Shown here piece after piece: positions 19,207 through 28,948 of a stretch of DNA of 64,000 nt; within the stretch, counting starts at the first letter, position 1, and each line of letters opens with the position of its first letter. This DNA is from Pseudomonas tensinigenes. Lineage in GTDB: Bacteria; Pseudomonadota; Gammaproteobacteria; Pseudomonadales; Pseudomonadaceae. The notes beneath the pieces were generated by a model. It did not search any database and was not told where the DNA came from. It saw only the letters and a program-made list of their open reading frames with translations. Position numbers and translations under genes: made by a program. The stretch is taken from positions 4,457,501 to 4,521,500 of the forward strand of contig NZ_CP077089.1 in the NCBI RefSeq assembly GCF_014268445.2, in the 5' to 3' direction.

Positions 19207-21603
19207 TTAATGCGTGCTAATTCTTTCCTTAGAGTCAGACTCACGTTTTTCGTCCTTGGCAACTATCTCCGGAGCCACATCCGGCAAGGGCTCCGGCGCG
19301 TATTGCAGCGCAATTTGCAGGACCTCGTCAATCCATTTAACCGGTTTAATCTGCAGATCCTGCTTGATATTGTCAGGAATCTCCTTCAGATCACGCACGT
19401 TCTCTTCCGGAATAATCACAATCTTGATTCCGCCGCGGTGAGCCGCCAGCAGTTTTTCCTTCAGACCGCCAATCGCCAGCACTTGACCACGCAGCGTGAT
19501 TTCGCCGGTCATGGCGACATCGGCGCGCACCGGAATGCCGGTCAACGCCGACACCAGCGCCGTGCACATGCCTACACCGGCGCTAGGGCCGTCCTTCGGG
19601 GTCGCCCCTTCCGGCATGTGGATGTGCGTGTCGCGCTTCTCGTGGAAGTCCAGAGGAATGCCAAGGCTCTTGGCACGACTGCGCACCACGGTCAGCGCGG
19701 CAGTGATCGATTCGACCATCACGTCGCCCAGCGAACCGGTCTTGATCAATTGCCCTTTGCCCGGCACAACAGCGGCTTCGATGGTCAGCAATTCACCACC
19801 AACCTGAGTCCAGGCAAGGCCGGTCACCTGACCGATCTGATCCTGTTGTTCGGCCAGACCGTAGCGGAATTTGCGCACACCGAGGAAGTGTTCCAGCAAG
19901 TCAGCTGTCACTTTCACCGAGAAGCGTTTTTCCAGCGCGTGCTCTTTGACGGCCTTGCGGCAGACCTTGGCGATCTGACGTTCGAGGCCACGCACACCGG
20001 CTTCACGGGTGTAGTAACGGATGATGTCGCGGATCGCTTCAGCGTCGAATTCCAGCTCGCCCTTTTTCAGACCGTTAGCGGCGATCTGTTTTGGCGAGAG
20101 GTATTTGACGGCGATGTTGATCTTCTCGTCTTCGGTGTAGCCCGGCAGACGGATGACTTCCATCCGGTCGAGCAGCGCCGGCGGGATGTTCATCGAGTTC
20201 GAGGTGCACAGGAACATCACATCCGAAAGGTCATAATCGACTTCCAGATAGTGGTCGTTGAAATTGTGGTTCTGCTCTGGATCGAGCACTTCCAGCAACG
20301 CCGACGCCGGATCGCCACGCATGTCGCTGCCCATTTTGTCGATTTCATCGAGCAGGAACAGCGGGTTGCGAACGCCCACCTTTGTCATCTTTTGAATCAA
20401 TCTTCCCGGCATCGAACCGATGTAAGTCCGGCGGTGACCACGAATTTCCGCTTCATCACGCACGCCACCGAGAGCCATGCGCACGAATTTGCGGTTGGTA
20501 GCGTGAGCAATCGACTCGGCCAGCGAGGTTTTACCCACGCCCGGAGGACCGACCAGGCACAACACCGGGCCACGGATTTTCTTCACGCGTTTTTGCACGG
20601 CGAGGTATTCAAGGATACGTTCCTTGACCTCTTCGAGACCGTAGTGATCGGCATCGAGAATATCTTCTGCGCGCGCCAGGTCCAGGCGAACCTTGCTCTG
20701 CGCCTTCCAGGGCACTTGCACCAGCCAGTCGATGTACGAGCGCACCACGGTGGCCTCAGCGGACATCGGCGACATTTGCTTGAGCTTGTTCAACTCGGCA
20801 GTGGCTTTGGCCAACGCATCTTTCGGCAGACCGGCAGCGTCGATACGCTTTTTCAGGTCTTCGATTTCGTTGTGGCCTTCGTCGCTGTCGCCGAGCTCTT
20901 TCTGAATGGCCTTCATCTGCTCATTCAGGTAGTACTCGCGCTGACTGCGCTCCATTTGCTTTTTGACACGGCCACGAATGCGTTTTTCGACTTGCAGCAG
21001 ATCGATCTCGGCGTCCAGCAAAGCCAGAACGTGCTCGACCCGGGCCGACAAATCGATGATTTCGAGGATTTCCTGCTTCTGCTCGATTTTCAGCGCCATG
21101 TGCGCCGCCATGGTGTCGACCAGGCGACCCGGTTCATCGATGCTGTTGAGCGACGACAGGACTTCAGCCGGGACTTTCTTGCCCAACTGTACATATTGTT
21201 CGAACTGCGACAGCAGTGTGCGCACGAACACTTCGGATTCGCGCTCGGCGGCGTCGACTTCTTCGATCAACGAGACTTCGGCACGGCAGTGGCCGTCGAC
21301 TTCGCTGAAGCGTTCGACGGTGCCACGCTGCTCACCCTCGACGAGAACCTTTACGGTGCCGTCAGGCAGCTTCAGAAGCTGTAGAACAGTGGCGATGGTA
21401 CCTACGCGATAGAGAGCGTCTTCACCGGGATCGTCGTCAGCCGGGTTTCTCTGGGCCAGCAGCAGGATCTGCTTGTCGCCCGCCATCGCGGCCTCGAGGG
21501 CTTCGATGGATTTCTCGCGCCCCACGAACAGCGGGATAACCATGTGCGGATAAACCACGACATCACGCAATGGCAGGAGAGGCAATTCGATGGTTGTCTT
21601 CAT
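19207..21603 (-). CDS. lon: ATP-dependent protease Lon
   Basis: A 798-residue cytosolic AAA+ serine protease that degrades misfolded and regulatory proteins. The N-terminal LON substrate-binding domain starts LPLLPLRDVVVYPHMVIPLF. The ATPase domain has Walker A GPPGVGKTS and Walker B PLFLLDEIDK. The protease domain carries the Ser-Lys dyad: S674 in PKDGPSAG and K717 in GGLKEKLLAA. The length is normal. It follows clpX in the same orientation with a terminator between, and a candidate heat-shock promoter lies upstream. Confidence 0.97.
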   Translation of the reverse strand: MKTTIELPLLPLRDVVVYPHMVIPLFVGREKSIEALEAAMAGDKQILLLAQRNPADDDPGEDALYRVGTIATVLQLLKLPDGTVKVLVEGEQRGTVERFSEVDGHCRAEVSLIEEVDAAERESEVFVRTLLSQFEQYVQLGKKVPAEVLSSLNSIDEPGRLVDTMAAHMALKIEQKQEILEIIDLSARVEHVLALLDAEIDLLQVEKRIRGRVKKQMERSQREYYLNEQMKAIQKELGDSDEGHNEIEDLKKRIDAAGLPKDALAKATAELNKLKQMSPMSAEATVVRSYIDWLVQVPWKAQSKVRLDLARAEDILDADHYGLEEVKERILEYLAVQKRVKKIRGPVLCLVGPPGVGKTSLAESIAHATNRKFVRMALGGVRDEAEIRGHRRTYIGSMPGRLIQKMTKVGVRNPLFLLDEIDKMGSDMRGDPASALLEVLDPEQNHNFNDHYLEVDYDLSDVMFLCTSNSMNIPPALLDRMEVIRLPGYTEDEKINIAVKYLSPKQIAANGLKKGELEFDAEAIRDIIRYYTREAGVRGLERQIAKVCRKAVKEHALEKRFSVKVTADLLEHFLGVRKFRYGLAEQQDQIGQVTGLAWTQVGGELLTIEAAVVPGKGQLIKTGSLGDVMVESITAALTVVRSRAKSLGIPLDFHEKRDTHIHMPEGATPKDGPSAGVGMCTALVSALTGIPVRADVAMTGEITLRGQVLAIGGLKEKLLAAHRGGIKIVIIPEENVRDLKEIPDNIKQDLQIKPVKWIDEVLQIALQYAPEPLPDVAPEIVAKDEKRESDSKERISTH

Positions 21604-21660
21604 GATTTCGCCTCTACGGCGGCCATATGGCCGTAATCAGATGGAATTGAGCTTGAAACC

Positions 21661-21692
21661 AAGATGGGGGCTGCCTTGAAAAAAAACAAGCG
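21661..21692 (-). promoter_or_regulatory. candidate sigma-32 heat-shock promoter for lon
   Basis: On the minus strand GCTTGTTT (21691-21684) and CCCCCATCT (21670-21662) resemble the heat-shock consensus CTTGAAA and CCCCATNT with a 13-bp spacer. The -35 match is partial. Heat-shock control of lon is well known in gammaproteobacteria. Confidence 0.45.
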
Positions 21693-21720
21693 CAAAGCGG
21701 ATGTAATAAATGACATAAAA

Positions 21721-21745
21721 AAAAGAGGCCCGAAGGCCCCTTCTT
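21721..21745 (-). terminator. rho-independent terminator after clpX
   Basis: On the minus strand a GGGGCC/GGCCTC stem with a TTCG tetraloop is followed by a long T run. It lies about 20 bp past the clpX stop. Confidence 0.85.
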
Positions 21746-21765
21746 TATTCCAGCAGACTGGACGC

Positions 21766-23049
21766 TTACGCGTCCGGCGCTGCCTTGGCCGTCGGCTCAC
21801 TGTTTTCGTAAATATACAGTGGCTTGGACTTGCCTTCGATCACGCTTTCATCGATCACGACTTTGCTCACCTCGGACTGCGAGGGGATCTCATACATCGT
21901 GTCGAGCAGTACACCTTCGAGAATCGAACGCAGACCACGGGCACCGGTTTTACGTTCCAGGGCACGTTTGGCGACCGATTTCAGTGCGTCTGTGCGGAAC
22001 TCCAGATCCACGCCTTCCATCTCGAACAGCTTGGCATACTGTTTGGTCAGAGCATTTTTCGGCTCGGTGAGGATCTGCATCAACGCAGCCTCGTCGAGCT
22101 CGTCCAGCGTCGCGAGGACCGGCAGACGACCGACGAATTCCGGGATAAGACCGAACTTGACCAGATCGTCAGGCTCGACCTCACGTAGGGATTCACCGAC
22201 TTTCTTGCCTTCTTCCTTGCTGCGCACTTCTGCGTTGAAGCCGATGCCGCCCTTGGTGGAACGGTTTTGAATAACCTTTTCCAGACCAGAGAACGCACCA
22301 CCGCAGATGAACAGGATGTTACGGGTGTCGACCTGCAGGAACTCCTGCTGCGGGTGCTTGCGACCACCTTGCGGCGGTACGGAAGCGACCGTGCCTTCGA
22401 TCAACTTGAGCAAGGCCTGCTGCACGCCTTCACCGGAAACGTCCCGGGTAATCGACGGGTTGTCGGACTTGCGGGAAATCTTGTCGATTTCGTCGATGTA
22501 GACAATACCCATCTGGGCCTTCTCTACGTCGTAATCGCACTTCTGCAGCAGCTTCTGAATGATGTTCTCGACATCTTCACCCACGTAACCCGCCTCGGTG
22601 AGGGTGGTTGCGTCGGCAATGGTGAACGGAACGTTCAGCAAGCGGGCCAGTGTTTCGGCCAGCAGGGTCTTACCGGAGCCTGTCGGGCCGATCAGCAGGA
22701 TGTTGCTCTTGCCGAGTTCGACGTCGTCAGCCTTTTTGTCACGCTGGTTCAGGCGCTTGTAGTGGTTGTACACCGCTACGGCCAAAACCTTTTTCGCACG
22801 CTCCTGACCAATGACGTACTGGTCAAGGATGCCGCTGATTTCTTTAGGCGAAGGCAATTTATGCGCGCTGCTTTCGGCCTGGGCTTCCTGCACCTCCTCA
22901 CGGATGATGTCATTGCACAGGTCGACGCACTCGTCGCAGATAAAGACCGAGGGGCCGGCAATCAATTTGCGCACTTCATGCTGGCTTTTGCCACAGAAGG
23001 AGCAATAGAGCAGCTTGCCGTTGTCCTCGCCGTTGCGGGTGTCAGTCAT
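21766..23049 (-). CDS. clpX: ATP-dependent Clp protease ATP-binding subunit ClpX
   Basis: A 427-residue AAA+ unfoldase that feeds tagged substrates to ClpP. The N-terminal zinc domain has C16, C19, C38 and C41 (CSFCGKSQ and [10 protein letters not shown]). Walker A is GPTGSGKT (about residue 120) and Walker B is [13 protein letters not shown]-type contact with ClpP is present as GGIGFNAEV. The start [12 protein letters not shown] at 23049 is chosen by family length; a frame-open extension to 23082 is rejected. It is 112 bp downstream of clpP in one operon-like block. Confidence 0.97.
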   Translation of the reverse strand: MTDTRNGEDNGKLLYCSFCGKSQHEVRKLIAGPSVFICDECVDLCNDIIREEVQEAQAESSAHKLPSPKEISGILDQYVIGQERAKKVLAVAVYNHYKRLNQRDKKADDVELGKSNILLIGPTGSGKTLLAETLARLLNVPFTIADATTLTEAGYVGEDVENIIQKLLQKCDYDVEKAQMGIVYIDEIDKISRKSDNPSITRDVSGEGVQQALLKLIEGTVASVPPQGGRKHPQQEFLQVDTRNILFICGGAFSGLEKVIQNRSTKGGIGFNAEVRSKEEGKKVGESLREVEPDDLVKFGLIPEFVGRLPVLATLDELDEAALMQILTEPKNALTKQYAKLFEMEGVDLEFRTDALKSVAKRALERKTGARGLRSILEGVLLDTMYEIPSQSEVSKVVIDESVIEGKSKPLYIYENSEPTAKAAPDA

Positions 23050-23161
23050 TCGTTCGATCCAAATCCGATAGGCTTGCAACACAAGATGAAGGCTATTGCG
23101 GGCTTTTTCAAGCCCGCCGCTGATCAGACAAGCCGACCAAGCCTATTTTGAGCTGCTTATT

Positions 23162-23797
23162 TTAAGCTGGGCGCTGGTTGATCACTTCGTCGATCAGGCC
23201 ATATTCCTTCGCAGCTTCTGCACTCATGAAGTTGTCGCGATTGGTATCGCGCTCGATTTCTTCCAGAGTACGGCCGCTGTGCTTGGCCATCAGCGTGTTC
23301 AGACGCTCGCGAATGAAGAGGATTTCCTTGGCGTGGATTTCGATGTCCGACGCCTGGCCCTGGAAACCGCCCAGTGGCTGGTGAATCATCACGCGCGAGT
23401 TCGGCAGGCAGAAACGCTTGCCCGGGGCACCTGCGGTCAGCAGGAATGCGCCCATGCTGCAGGCCTGACCGATGCAGGTGGTCGACACGTTCGGCTTGAT
23501 GAACTGCATGGTGTCGTAGATCGACATGCCCGCTGTCACCGAACCGCCCGGGGAGTTGATGTAGAGATGGATGTCCTTGTCCGGGTTTTCCGCTTCAAGG
23601 AACAGCAGTTGCGCGCAGATCAGGTTGGCCATGTAGTCCTCTACCGGACCAACCAGAAAGATCACTCGCTCCTTGAGCAGGCGCGAATAGATGTCATAGG
23701 CGCGTTCGCCACGAGCAGATTGCTCGACAACCATCGGGACCAGGCCGCCGGCGGCCTGGATATCAGAGTTCTGCTGAATATAAGAATTACGGAACAT
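23162..23797 (-). CDS. clpP: ATP-dependent Clp protease proteolytic subunit ClpP
   Basis: A 211-residue serine protease that forms the double heptamer chamber with ClpX. The catalytic serine is S114 (GQACSMGAF) and the histidine is H139 ([10 protein letters not shown]). The start [12 protein letters not shown] at 23797 has GGGAGCG upstream; a longer frame to 23839 is open but not expected from family length. It lies between tig and clpX, the classical order. Confidence 0.97.
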   Translation of the reverse strand: MFRNSYIQQNSDIQAAGGLVPMVVEQSARGERAYDIYSRLLKERVIFLVGPVEDYMANLICAQLLFLEAENPDKDIHLYINSPGGSVTAGMSIYDTMQFIKPNVSTTCIGQACSMGAFLLTAGAPGKRFCLPNSRVMIHQPLGGFQGQASDIEIHAKEILFIRERLNTLMAKHSGRTLEEIERDTNRDNFMSAEAAKEYGLIDEVINQRPA

Positions 23798-23890
23798 GCT
23801 CTGCAGTCGCTCCCAAATAGTTATGTCTTGAATACGCATAAGCCAGCTCGAGAGCTGGCTTATGGTGTGTACTTCTTAACGCAAAACCAA

Positions 23891-25201
23891 TCAGTCGGCT
23901 GTTGGAGCTTCTACCGGCTTGACTGCTTCTTCGTAAGAGACCGCTTTGTCGGTCACACTAGCTTTCTGCAGAACAGTATCCACAACTTGCTCTTCCAGCA
24001 CAACCGAACGCACTTCGTTCAGCTGCTGCTCGTTTTTGTAGTACCACGACACAACCTGCTCAGGCTCCTGGTAAGCGGAAGCCATTTCCTGAATCATTTC
24101 GCGGACGCGAGCGTCGTCAGGCTTCAGGTCGAATTGCTTGACCACTTCAGCAACGATCAGACCCAGCACAACGCGGCGCTTGGCTTGCTCTTCGAACAGC
24201 TCGGCCGGCAGTTGATCAGGCTTGATGTTACCGCCGAACTGCTGAACAGCCTGCACGCGCAGACGGTCAACTTCGTTGGACAGCAGAGCCTTAGGCACTT
24301 CGATCGGGTTGGTGGCCAGCAGACCGTCCATTACCTGATTCTTGACCTTGGATTTGATCGCCTGACGCAGTTCGCGCTCCATGTTCTTGCGAACTTCAGT
24401 GCGGAAACCGTCGATGCCGCTTTCCTTGATGCCGAATTGAGCGAAGAATTCTTCGTTCAGCTCTGGCAGCTTAGGCTCGGAAACAGTGTTGACAGTTACG
24501 GTGAACTCGGCGGTTTTGCCAGCCAGGTCCAGGTTCTGATAGTCCTCTGGGAAGGTCAGGTTCAGAACGCGCTCTTCACCGGCTTTAGCGCCAACCAGGC
24601 CTTCTTCGAAGCCTGGGATCATGCGGCCGGAACCCAGTACCAGCTGAGTGCCTTTGGCGGAGCCGCCAGCGAATACTTCGCCGTCAACCTTGCCAACGAA
24701 ATCGATGTTCAGTTGGTCTTCGTTCTGGGCAGCGCGATCGGCCACTTCAAAACGGGTGTTCTGCTTGCGCAGGATGTCGAGCATTTTGTCCAGGTCAGCG
24801 TCAGCCACGTCAGCGCTCAGGCGCTCAACGGTGATGCCGTCGAAACCGGCAACGGTGAACTCTGGGAACACTTCGAACACAGCAACGTATTCCAGATCCT
24901 TGCCAGCTTCGAGCGACTTAGGCTCGATCGAAGGCGAACCAGCAGGGTTCAGCTTCTGCTCAACCACAGCTTCGTAGAAGGAGGACTGGATCACGTCGCC
25001 TACAGCTTCCTGACGAGCATCAGCACCGAAACGGCGCTTGATTTCGCTCATTGGCACTTTGCCTGGACGGAAGCCAGCAATCTTGGCCTTTTGGGCGGTC
25101 TGCTGCAGACGCTTGTTGACCTGAGTCTCGATGCGCTCTGCCGGCACGGTGACGCTCATGCGGCGCTCGAGAGCAGTAGTATTTTCAACAGAAACTTGCA
25201 T
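23891..25201 (-). CDS. tig: trigger factor, ribosome-bound chaperone and prolyl isomerase
   Basis: A 436-residue chaperone that binds the ribosome exit tunnel. The N-terminal ribosome-binding signature is [17 protein letters not shown], equivalent to the GFRxGKxP loop. The FKBP-type domain (about 150-245) starts from [20 protein letters not shown]. The long helical C-terminal arms follow. The start [14 protein letters not shown] at 25201 is chosen by homology over the open upstream frame to 25264. It is the first gene of the tig-clpP-clpX block. Confidence 0.97.
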   Translation of the reverse strand: MQVSVENTTALERRMSVTVPAERIETQVNKRLQQTAQKAKIAGFRPGKVPMSEIKRRFGADARQEAVGDVIQSSFYEAVVEQKLNPAGSPSIEPKSLEAGKDLEYVAVFEVFPEFTVAGFDGITVERLSADVADADLDKMLDILRKQNTRFEVADRAAQNEDQLNIDFVGKVDGEVFAGGSAKGTQLVLGSGRMIPGFEEGLVGAKAGEERVLNLTFPEDYQNLDLAGKTAEFTVTVNTVSEPKLPELNEEFFAQFGIKESGIDGFRTEVRKNMERELRQAIKSKVKNQVMDGLLATNPIEVPKALLSNEVDRLRVQAVQQFGGNIKPDQLPAELFEEQAKRRVVLGLIVAEVVKQFDLKPDDARVREMIQEMASAYQEPEQVVSWYYKNEQQLNEVRSVVLEEQVVDTVLQKASVTDKAVSYEEAVKPVEAPTAD

Positions 25202-25560
25202 GGATATTCCTCGTTGCACAGACGTTAGCCGGCCGTTTCCGACCCCAGAATCAAGGGCATGCATTCTAGTGGGTCAAACTCAAGAAGTCACCCTACTGAA
25301 AACGGGTAAAAAAACAGCAGGCATTTTATCGGGACCGCCACACCAATGCAGCGCGCCCCACAGGCGAATACAACCAATCACGCCAGGGCTCTGCGCCAAC
25401 CGCTTCTATATATAGAAGAGACTGCCGATCACTCCCTGACGGCCGTTCTTGCAAGCAAGCCCGGCGAGCAGTGCAGCATCATCGAGCAACATAAATACGA
25501 CGAAGCGCCCTACTCCTGCGTCCCGAAACCGGCCATGCCGATTTTCAAAACCGCAAAACA
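25202..25560. other. intergenic leader of tig, no gene seen
   Basis: This stretch of about 360 bp lies between tig and the tRNA cluster. I see no convincing gene in it. It should hold the tig promoter; TATATATA occurs at about 25408 but no paired -35 box was assigned. Confidence 0.4.
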
Positions 25561-25561
25561 A

Positions 25562-25594
25562 AAAAGGCGCCAGACTGTTAAATCTGGCGCCTTT
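25562..25594 (-). terminator. terminator after the distal tRNA-His
   Basis: A 12-bp perfect stem (AAAGGCGCCAGA/TCTGGCGCCTTT) with an 8-base loop, seven bases beyond the CCA end. It is an almost exact copy of the hairpin at 25857-25888. Confidence 0.85.
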
Positions 25595-25601
25595 CGAAAT
25601 A

Positions 25602-25677
25602 TGGGGTGGACGATGGGGATCGAACCCACGACAACGGGAGTCACAATCCCGTGCTCTACCAACTGAGCTACGCCCAC
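25602..25677 (-). tRNA. tRNA-His (GTG), second copy
   Basis: A 76-base cloverleaf with a GTGGGCG/CGTCCAC acceptor stem (one G-T pair), anticodon loop TTGTGAC giving GTG, T-loop TTCGATC and encoded CCA. A G precedes position 1, as needed for histidine identity. It is identical to the copy at 25896-25971. Confidence 0.96.
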
Positions 25678-25754
25678 CATATTGCGTAACAAAAAAGCCA
25701 AACAACTTCTTTGTTGAAACCTCACCAGCCCGAAGACATGAATGAAGCTTTAAT

Positions 25755-25839
25755 TGGTGCGGATGAAGAGACTCGAACTCTTACGCCTCGCGGCGCTGGA
25801 ACCTAAATCCAGTGTGTCTACCAATTCCACCACATCCGC
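25755..25839 (-). tRNA. tRNA-Leu (TAG)
   Basis: An 85-base class II tRNA with acceptor stem GCGGATG/CATCCGC, anticodon stem CTGGA/TCCAG around loop TTTAGGT (anticodon TAG), a long variable arm (GCCGCGAGGC) and encoded CCA. Confidence 0.96.
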
Positions 25840-25856
25840 AGGTGAAGCTTTAAAGC

Positions 25857-25888
25857 AAAGGCGCCAGACTGTTACATCTGGCGCCTTT
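25857..25888 (-). terminator. hairpin after the first tRNA-His
   Basis: The same GGCGCCAGA/TCTGGCGCC stem as the hairpin at 25562, lying between tRNA-His and tRNA-Leu. It may act as a terminator or as an RNA-processing hairpin within a common transcript. Confidence 0.7.
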
Positions 25889-25895
25889 CGAAATA

Positions 25896-25971
25896 TGGGG
25901 TGGACGATGGGGATCGAACCCACGACAACGGGAGTCACAATCCCGTGCTCTACCAACTGAGCTACGCCCAC
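25896..25971 (-). tRNA. tRNA-His (GTG), first copy
   Basis: Same 76-base sequence and anticodon GTG as the copy at 25602. About 120 bp (tRNA plus downstream hairpin) are duplicated on either side of tRNA-Leu. Confidence 0.96.
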
Positions 25972-26003
25972 CATATCGCGCTACTTGTGCCAAAGCTGCC
26001 TAA

Positions 26004-26080
26004 TGGCGCACCCGGCAGGACTCGAACCTGCGACCATCCGCTTAGAAGGCGGATGCTCTATCCAGCTGAGCTACGGGCGC
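26004..26080 (-). tRNA. tRNA-Arg (TCT)
   Basis: A 77-base cloverleaf with acceptor GCGCCCG/CGGGTGC (one G-T pair), anticodon loop CTTCTAA (TCT), T-loop TTCGAGT and encoded CCA. It is the promoter-proximal gene of the cluster. Confidence 0.96.
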
Positions 26081-26197
26081 CTTATTAATCTGTACTCTTA
26101 AAGGACTACAAACTAAGTGCTTTCCAGTGTTGCAGAACCTTGATTCCGCTTCACCTTCTTAACCAGTGCTAGGCTGTGCCCGACAAGTGCGACGAAT

Positions 26198-26224
26198 AGT
26201 ATAGAGCGCTCCGAAGGTCGTCAA
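26198..26224 (-). promoter_or_regulatory. candidate promoter of the tRNA cluster
   Basis: On the minus strand TTGACG (26224-26219) and TATACT (26203-26198) are 15 bp apart, followed by a GC-rich discriminator-like segment. Spacing is short, but both hexamers are close to consensus and lie about 115 bp upstream of tRNA-Arg. Confidence 0.5.
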
Positions 26225-26355
26225 ATCCTTTTTGAAAAAAATTCATTTAATTAAAGGAGTTAGAGGAATTTGCTGACCAAGCGCCTTTGCCCTCACCGCT
26301 CGACATGCGAGAATGCGTTCTCATTTTTTCCCCTCTCGATGGTTAATCACGCGCA

Positions 26356-27210
26356 ATGACTGCACAACTAATCGACGGCAAATCGATCGCCGCCAGCCTG
26401 CGCCAGCAGATCGCCCAACGAGTTGCCGAGCGTCGCCAGCAAGGCCTGCGCACTCCCGGCCTCGCGGTGATCCTGGTCGGCAGCGATCCTGCCTCTCAGG
26501 TTTATGTCTCGCACAAGCGTAAAGACTGTGAAGAGGTCGGCTTCCTCTCTCAAGCCTACGACCTGCCCTCCGACACCACGCAAGACGCGTTGACCGATCT
26601 GATCGATCGCCTCAACGACGATCCTGCAATCGACGGCATCCTGCTTCAGTTGCCGCTGCCCGAGCACCTGGACGCCTCCAAACTGCTGGAGCGTATCCGC
26701 CCGGACAAAGACGTCGACGGTTTCCACCCTTATAACGTCGGCCGCTTGGCCCAGCGCATTCCGCTGCTGCGTCCATGCACGCCTAAAGGCATCATGACGC
26801 TGCTGGAAAGCACCGGCGCTGATCTTTATGGCATGGACGCAGTGGTCGTCGGCGCCTCCAACATTGTCGGTCGCCCGATGGCGATGGAACTGTTGCTGGC
26901 CGGCTGCACCGTGACCGTGACCCACCGCTTCACCAAGGATCTGGCCGGCCACGTCGGCCGTGCCGATCTGGTGGTCGTGGCCGCCGGCAAGCCGGGCCTG
27001 GTCAAAGGCGAGTGGATCAAGGAAGGCGCGATCGTGATCGACGTCGGCATCAACCGTCAGGACGACGGCAAACTGGTCGGTGACGTTGTCTACGAAACCG
27101 CCCTGCCCCGCGCCGGCTGGATCACGCCGGTACCGGGTGGCGTCGGTCCGATGACCCGCGCCTGCCTGCTGGAAAACACCCTTTATGCGGCAGAAACCCT
27201 GCACGCCTGA
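26356..27210 (+). CDS. folD: bifunctional methylenetetrahydrofolate dehydrogenase / methenyltetrahydrofolate cyclohydrolase
   Basis: A 284-residue cytosolic enzyme of one-carbon metabolism that interconverts 5,10-methylene-THF, 5,10-methenyl-THF and 10-formyl-THF using NADP. Signatures seen are [14 protein letters not shown] (catalytic lysine region), [23 protein letters not shown], the dinucleotide loop [15 protein letters not shown], and [18 protein letters not shown]. The length is normal. It is divergent from the tRNA cluster and ends at a terminator. Confidence 0.96.
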   Translation: MTAQLIDGKSIAASLRQQIAQRVAERRQQGLRTPGLAVILVGSDPASQVYVSHKRKDCEEVGFLSQAYDLPSDTTQDALTDLIDRLNDDPAIDGILLQLPLPEHLDASKLLERIRPDKDVDGFHPYNVGRLAQRIPLLRPCTPKGIMTLLESTGADLYGMDAVVVGASNIVGRPMAMELLLAGCTVTVTHRFTKDLAGHVGRADLVVVAAGKPGLVKGEWIKEGAIVIDVGINRQDDGKLVGDVVYETALPRAGWITPVPGGVGPMTRACLLENTLYAAETLHA

Positions 27211-27228
27211 TCGGTACTTTCAGCAATA

Positions 27229-27255
27229 AGAAAAACCCGCCTTGTGCGGGTTTTT
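27229..27255 (+). terminator. rho-independent terminator after folD
   Basis: Stem ACCCGC/GCGGGT with a CTTGT loop between an A run and a run of six T residues. Confidence 0.88.
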
Positions 27256-27440
27256 TCATGCCTGAGAAAAAACTGTAACCGTTCGCCGGAAACCCCTCTT
27301 TTTACAGGCCTTTTCACGAGATTTTCAGGTCACTCAAACAACCATCGACAGATCTTCAGCCATACTCCTAGAATGCGACGCTTTGAAGAAATAACCCGTT
27401 ACAAACTAACGGAATATCCAACTTTTATGAGTTCGCCCGC

Positions 27441-28379
27441 GTGAAAATTCGTCTTTCGATTCTGAGCCTGTTTTTTGCAGTTTCAGGCACTTTCATCACG
27501 CCAACGATCAACGCTGCGGAAACCACCGCTGCCCCACGCGACGCTTCGACCCTGAAGATCGCCTCCGGCAGTGCCCTGCTCATGGATATGCAGACCAACA
27601 AAGTCATCTACTCCAGCAACCCTGACGTGATCGTGCCGATCGCCTCTGTCAGCAAGTTGATGACCGGACTGGTAGTGGTTGAAGCCCGGCAGAACATGGA
27701 CGAATGGATCAATGTCGATATCAGTAACACACCGGAAATGCGCGGTGTGTTCTCCCGAGTCAAACTCAAGAGTGAACTGCCGCGTCGCGAGATGCTGCTG
27801 ATCGCCTTGATGTCATCGGAAAACCGCGCCGCCGCCAGCCTCGCGCACCACTATCCGGGAGGTTACGCGGCCTTCATCGCGGCGATGAACGCCAAGGCCA
27901 AGGCACTGGGCATGACCAGTACACACTTTGTCGAGCCGACAGGCCTGTCGGAGCGTAACGTTTCCACCGCCCGCGACCTGAGCAAGCTGCTGGTGGCCGC
28001 GCACAAGTACCCGCTCCTCAGCGAACTCACCACCACCAAGGAAAAAACCGTGTCGTTCCGTAAACCCAATTACACCCTGGGTTTCCGTAACACCGATCAC
28101 TTGGTCAATAAAGCCGACTGGGACATCAAGATCACTAAAACCGGCTTCACCAACCCCGCCGGGCATTGCCTGGTTCTGGTGACGAAAATGGGCAATCGCC
28201 CGGTCGCATTGGTGATTCTCGACGCGTTTGGCAAGTACACCCATTTTGCCGATGCCAGCCGCATCCGCAGCTGGGTGGAAACCGGCCGAAGCGCCAATGT
28301 CCCTGCTGTGGCTCAGCAATACAAGGCGCAGAAAAACCTCAAATCGCGCCAGAGCGGCGTGGTGGAGGCCTCCAAATAA
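27441..28379 (+). CDS. pbpG: D-alanyl-D-alanine endopeptidase (penicillin-binding protein 7)
   Basis: A 312-residue periplasmic peptidase that cuts peptidoglycan cross-links. There is a cleavable signal peptide ([21 protein letters not shown], cleavage near residue 26). The penicillin-binding motifs are present: SVSK (SxxK nucleophile, in [11 protein letters not shown]), SEN ([10 protein letters not shown]) and KTG ([11 protein letters not shown]). The start is a GTG at 27441 chosen for the signal peptide; the ribosome site is weak. It is a single gene flanked by terminators. Confidence 0.93.
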   Translation: MKIRLSILSLFFAVSGTFITPTINAAETTAAPRDASTLKIASGSALLMDMQTNKVIYSSNPDVIVPIASVSKLMTGLVVVEARQNMDEWINVDISNTPEMRGVFSRVKLKSELPRREMLLIALMSSENRAAASLAHHYPGGYAAFIAAMNAKAKALGMTSTHFVEPTGLSERNVSTARDLSKLLVAAHKYPLLSELTTTKEKTVSFRKPNYTLGFRNTDHLVNKADWDIKITKTGFTNPAGHCLVLVTKMGNRPVALVILDAFGKYTHFADASRIRSWVETGRSANVPAVAQQYKAQKNLKSRQSGVVEASK

Positions 28380-28392
28380 CCCGTCGCACAAG

Positions 28393-28422
28393 AAAAAGCC
28401 CCGAACCTTCGGGGCTTTTTTT
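28393..28422 (+). terminator. terminator after pbpG, possibly bidirectional
   Basis: Stem AAGCCCCGAA/TTCGGGGCTT with T run on the plus strand and an A run before it, so it may also end the minus-strand gene at 28433-28639. Confidence 0.9.
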
Positions 28423-28432
28423 CATCTGTGAA

Positions 28433-28639
28433 TCAGTCATTGGGCAGCGGCATCTGGTCGTCATCAGGGATGCCATCGCCCGCACTCGGGTCCCGCGAAG
28501 GCTCCGGGGTCATGATATTGGGCCGGGCCAACGGATCACGCAGCGGGCTGTCCGGATTGAGCACTGGATCAACCTCTGATTCTGGTGTAGTGGGTACGCT
28601 GTCCGGTTTTTGGTTATCGAAGCTTGAATCGGTACTCAT
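28433..28639 (-). CDS. small Asp/Pro-rich hypothetical protein
   Basis: A 68-residue acidic, probably disordered protein starting MSTDSSFDNQKPDSVPTTPE. GAGGTG stands before the ATG at 28639. It lies 12 bp downstream of another small acidic gene (28652-28858), with which it probably forms an operon. Repeated Pro-Asp dipeptides (NPDSPLRDPLARPN) recall the third such protein at 43892-44125. I do not recognise a function. Confidence 0.7.
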   Translation of the reverse strand: MSTDSSFDNQKPDSVPTTPESEVDPVLNPDSPLRDPLARPNIMTPEPSRDPSAGDGIPDDDQMPLPND

Positions 28640-28651
28640 ACGCACCTCGCA

Positions 28652-28858
28652 TCAAGGTTTCAGATTGGCTAACGGGTCATAAGGCTTGGCCGGCTTCTTG
28701 GCATCCTCGCCGGGCTCGACGTCGAGAGGCGCTTTGGCGGGACCGACAGGATCGACCTGCGGATCATCAAGATCGGGCGAGTCCGGATCGAAACCCAAAT
28801 CATCTCCCGAGGAATGCTCGGAGGAATGCGGGCCTTTCGCTGCTGGGGAATCTTTCAT
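28652..28858 (-). CDS. small acidic hypothetical protein, tentatively DUF6021-like
   Basis: A 68-residue protein with GGAGG at ideal spacing before the ATG at 28858. It contains GDDLGFDPDSPDLDDPQ and VDPVGPAKAPLDVEPG, a low-complexity Asp/Pro-rich composition typical of a small Pseudomonas-restricted family; the DUF6021 name is from memory and tentative. It is upstream of and likely co-transcribed with the 28433 gene. Cytosolic; function unknown. Confidence 0.75.
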   Translation of the reverse strand: MKDSPAAKGPHSSEHSSGDDLGFDPDSPDLDDPQVDPVGPAKAPLDVEPGEDAKKPAKPYDPLANLKP

Positions 28859-28948
28859 ATCGCCTCCTGATTCACCCGCAAAACACGGGATGTATAAATA
28901 GGAGGCTTGCCGGGCGCCGTCGTGCCCGGCAGATGACGAACGGAAAAC

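Noticed and set aside
19120..21384. Long plus-strand frame opposite lon
   Set aside because: Shadow of lon; His/Phe-rich translation without motifs. The same applies to frames opposite clpX, tig and ppiD.
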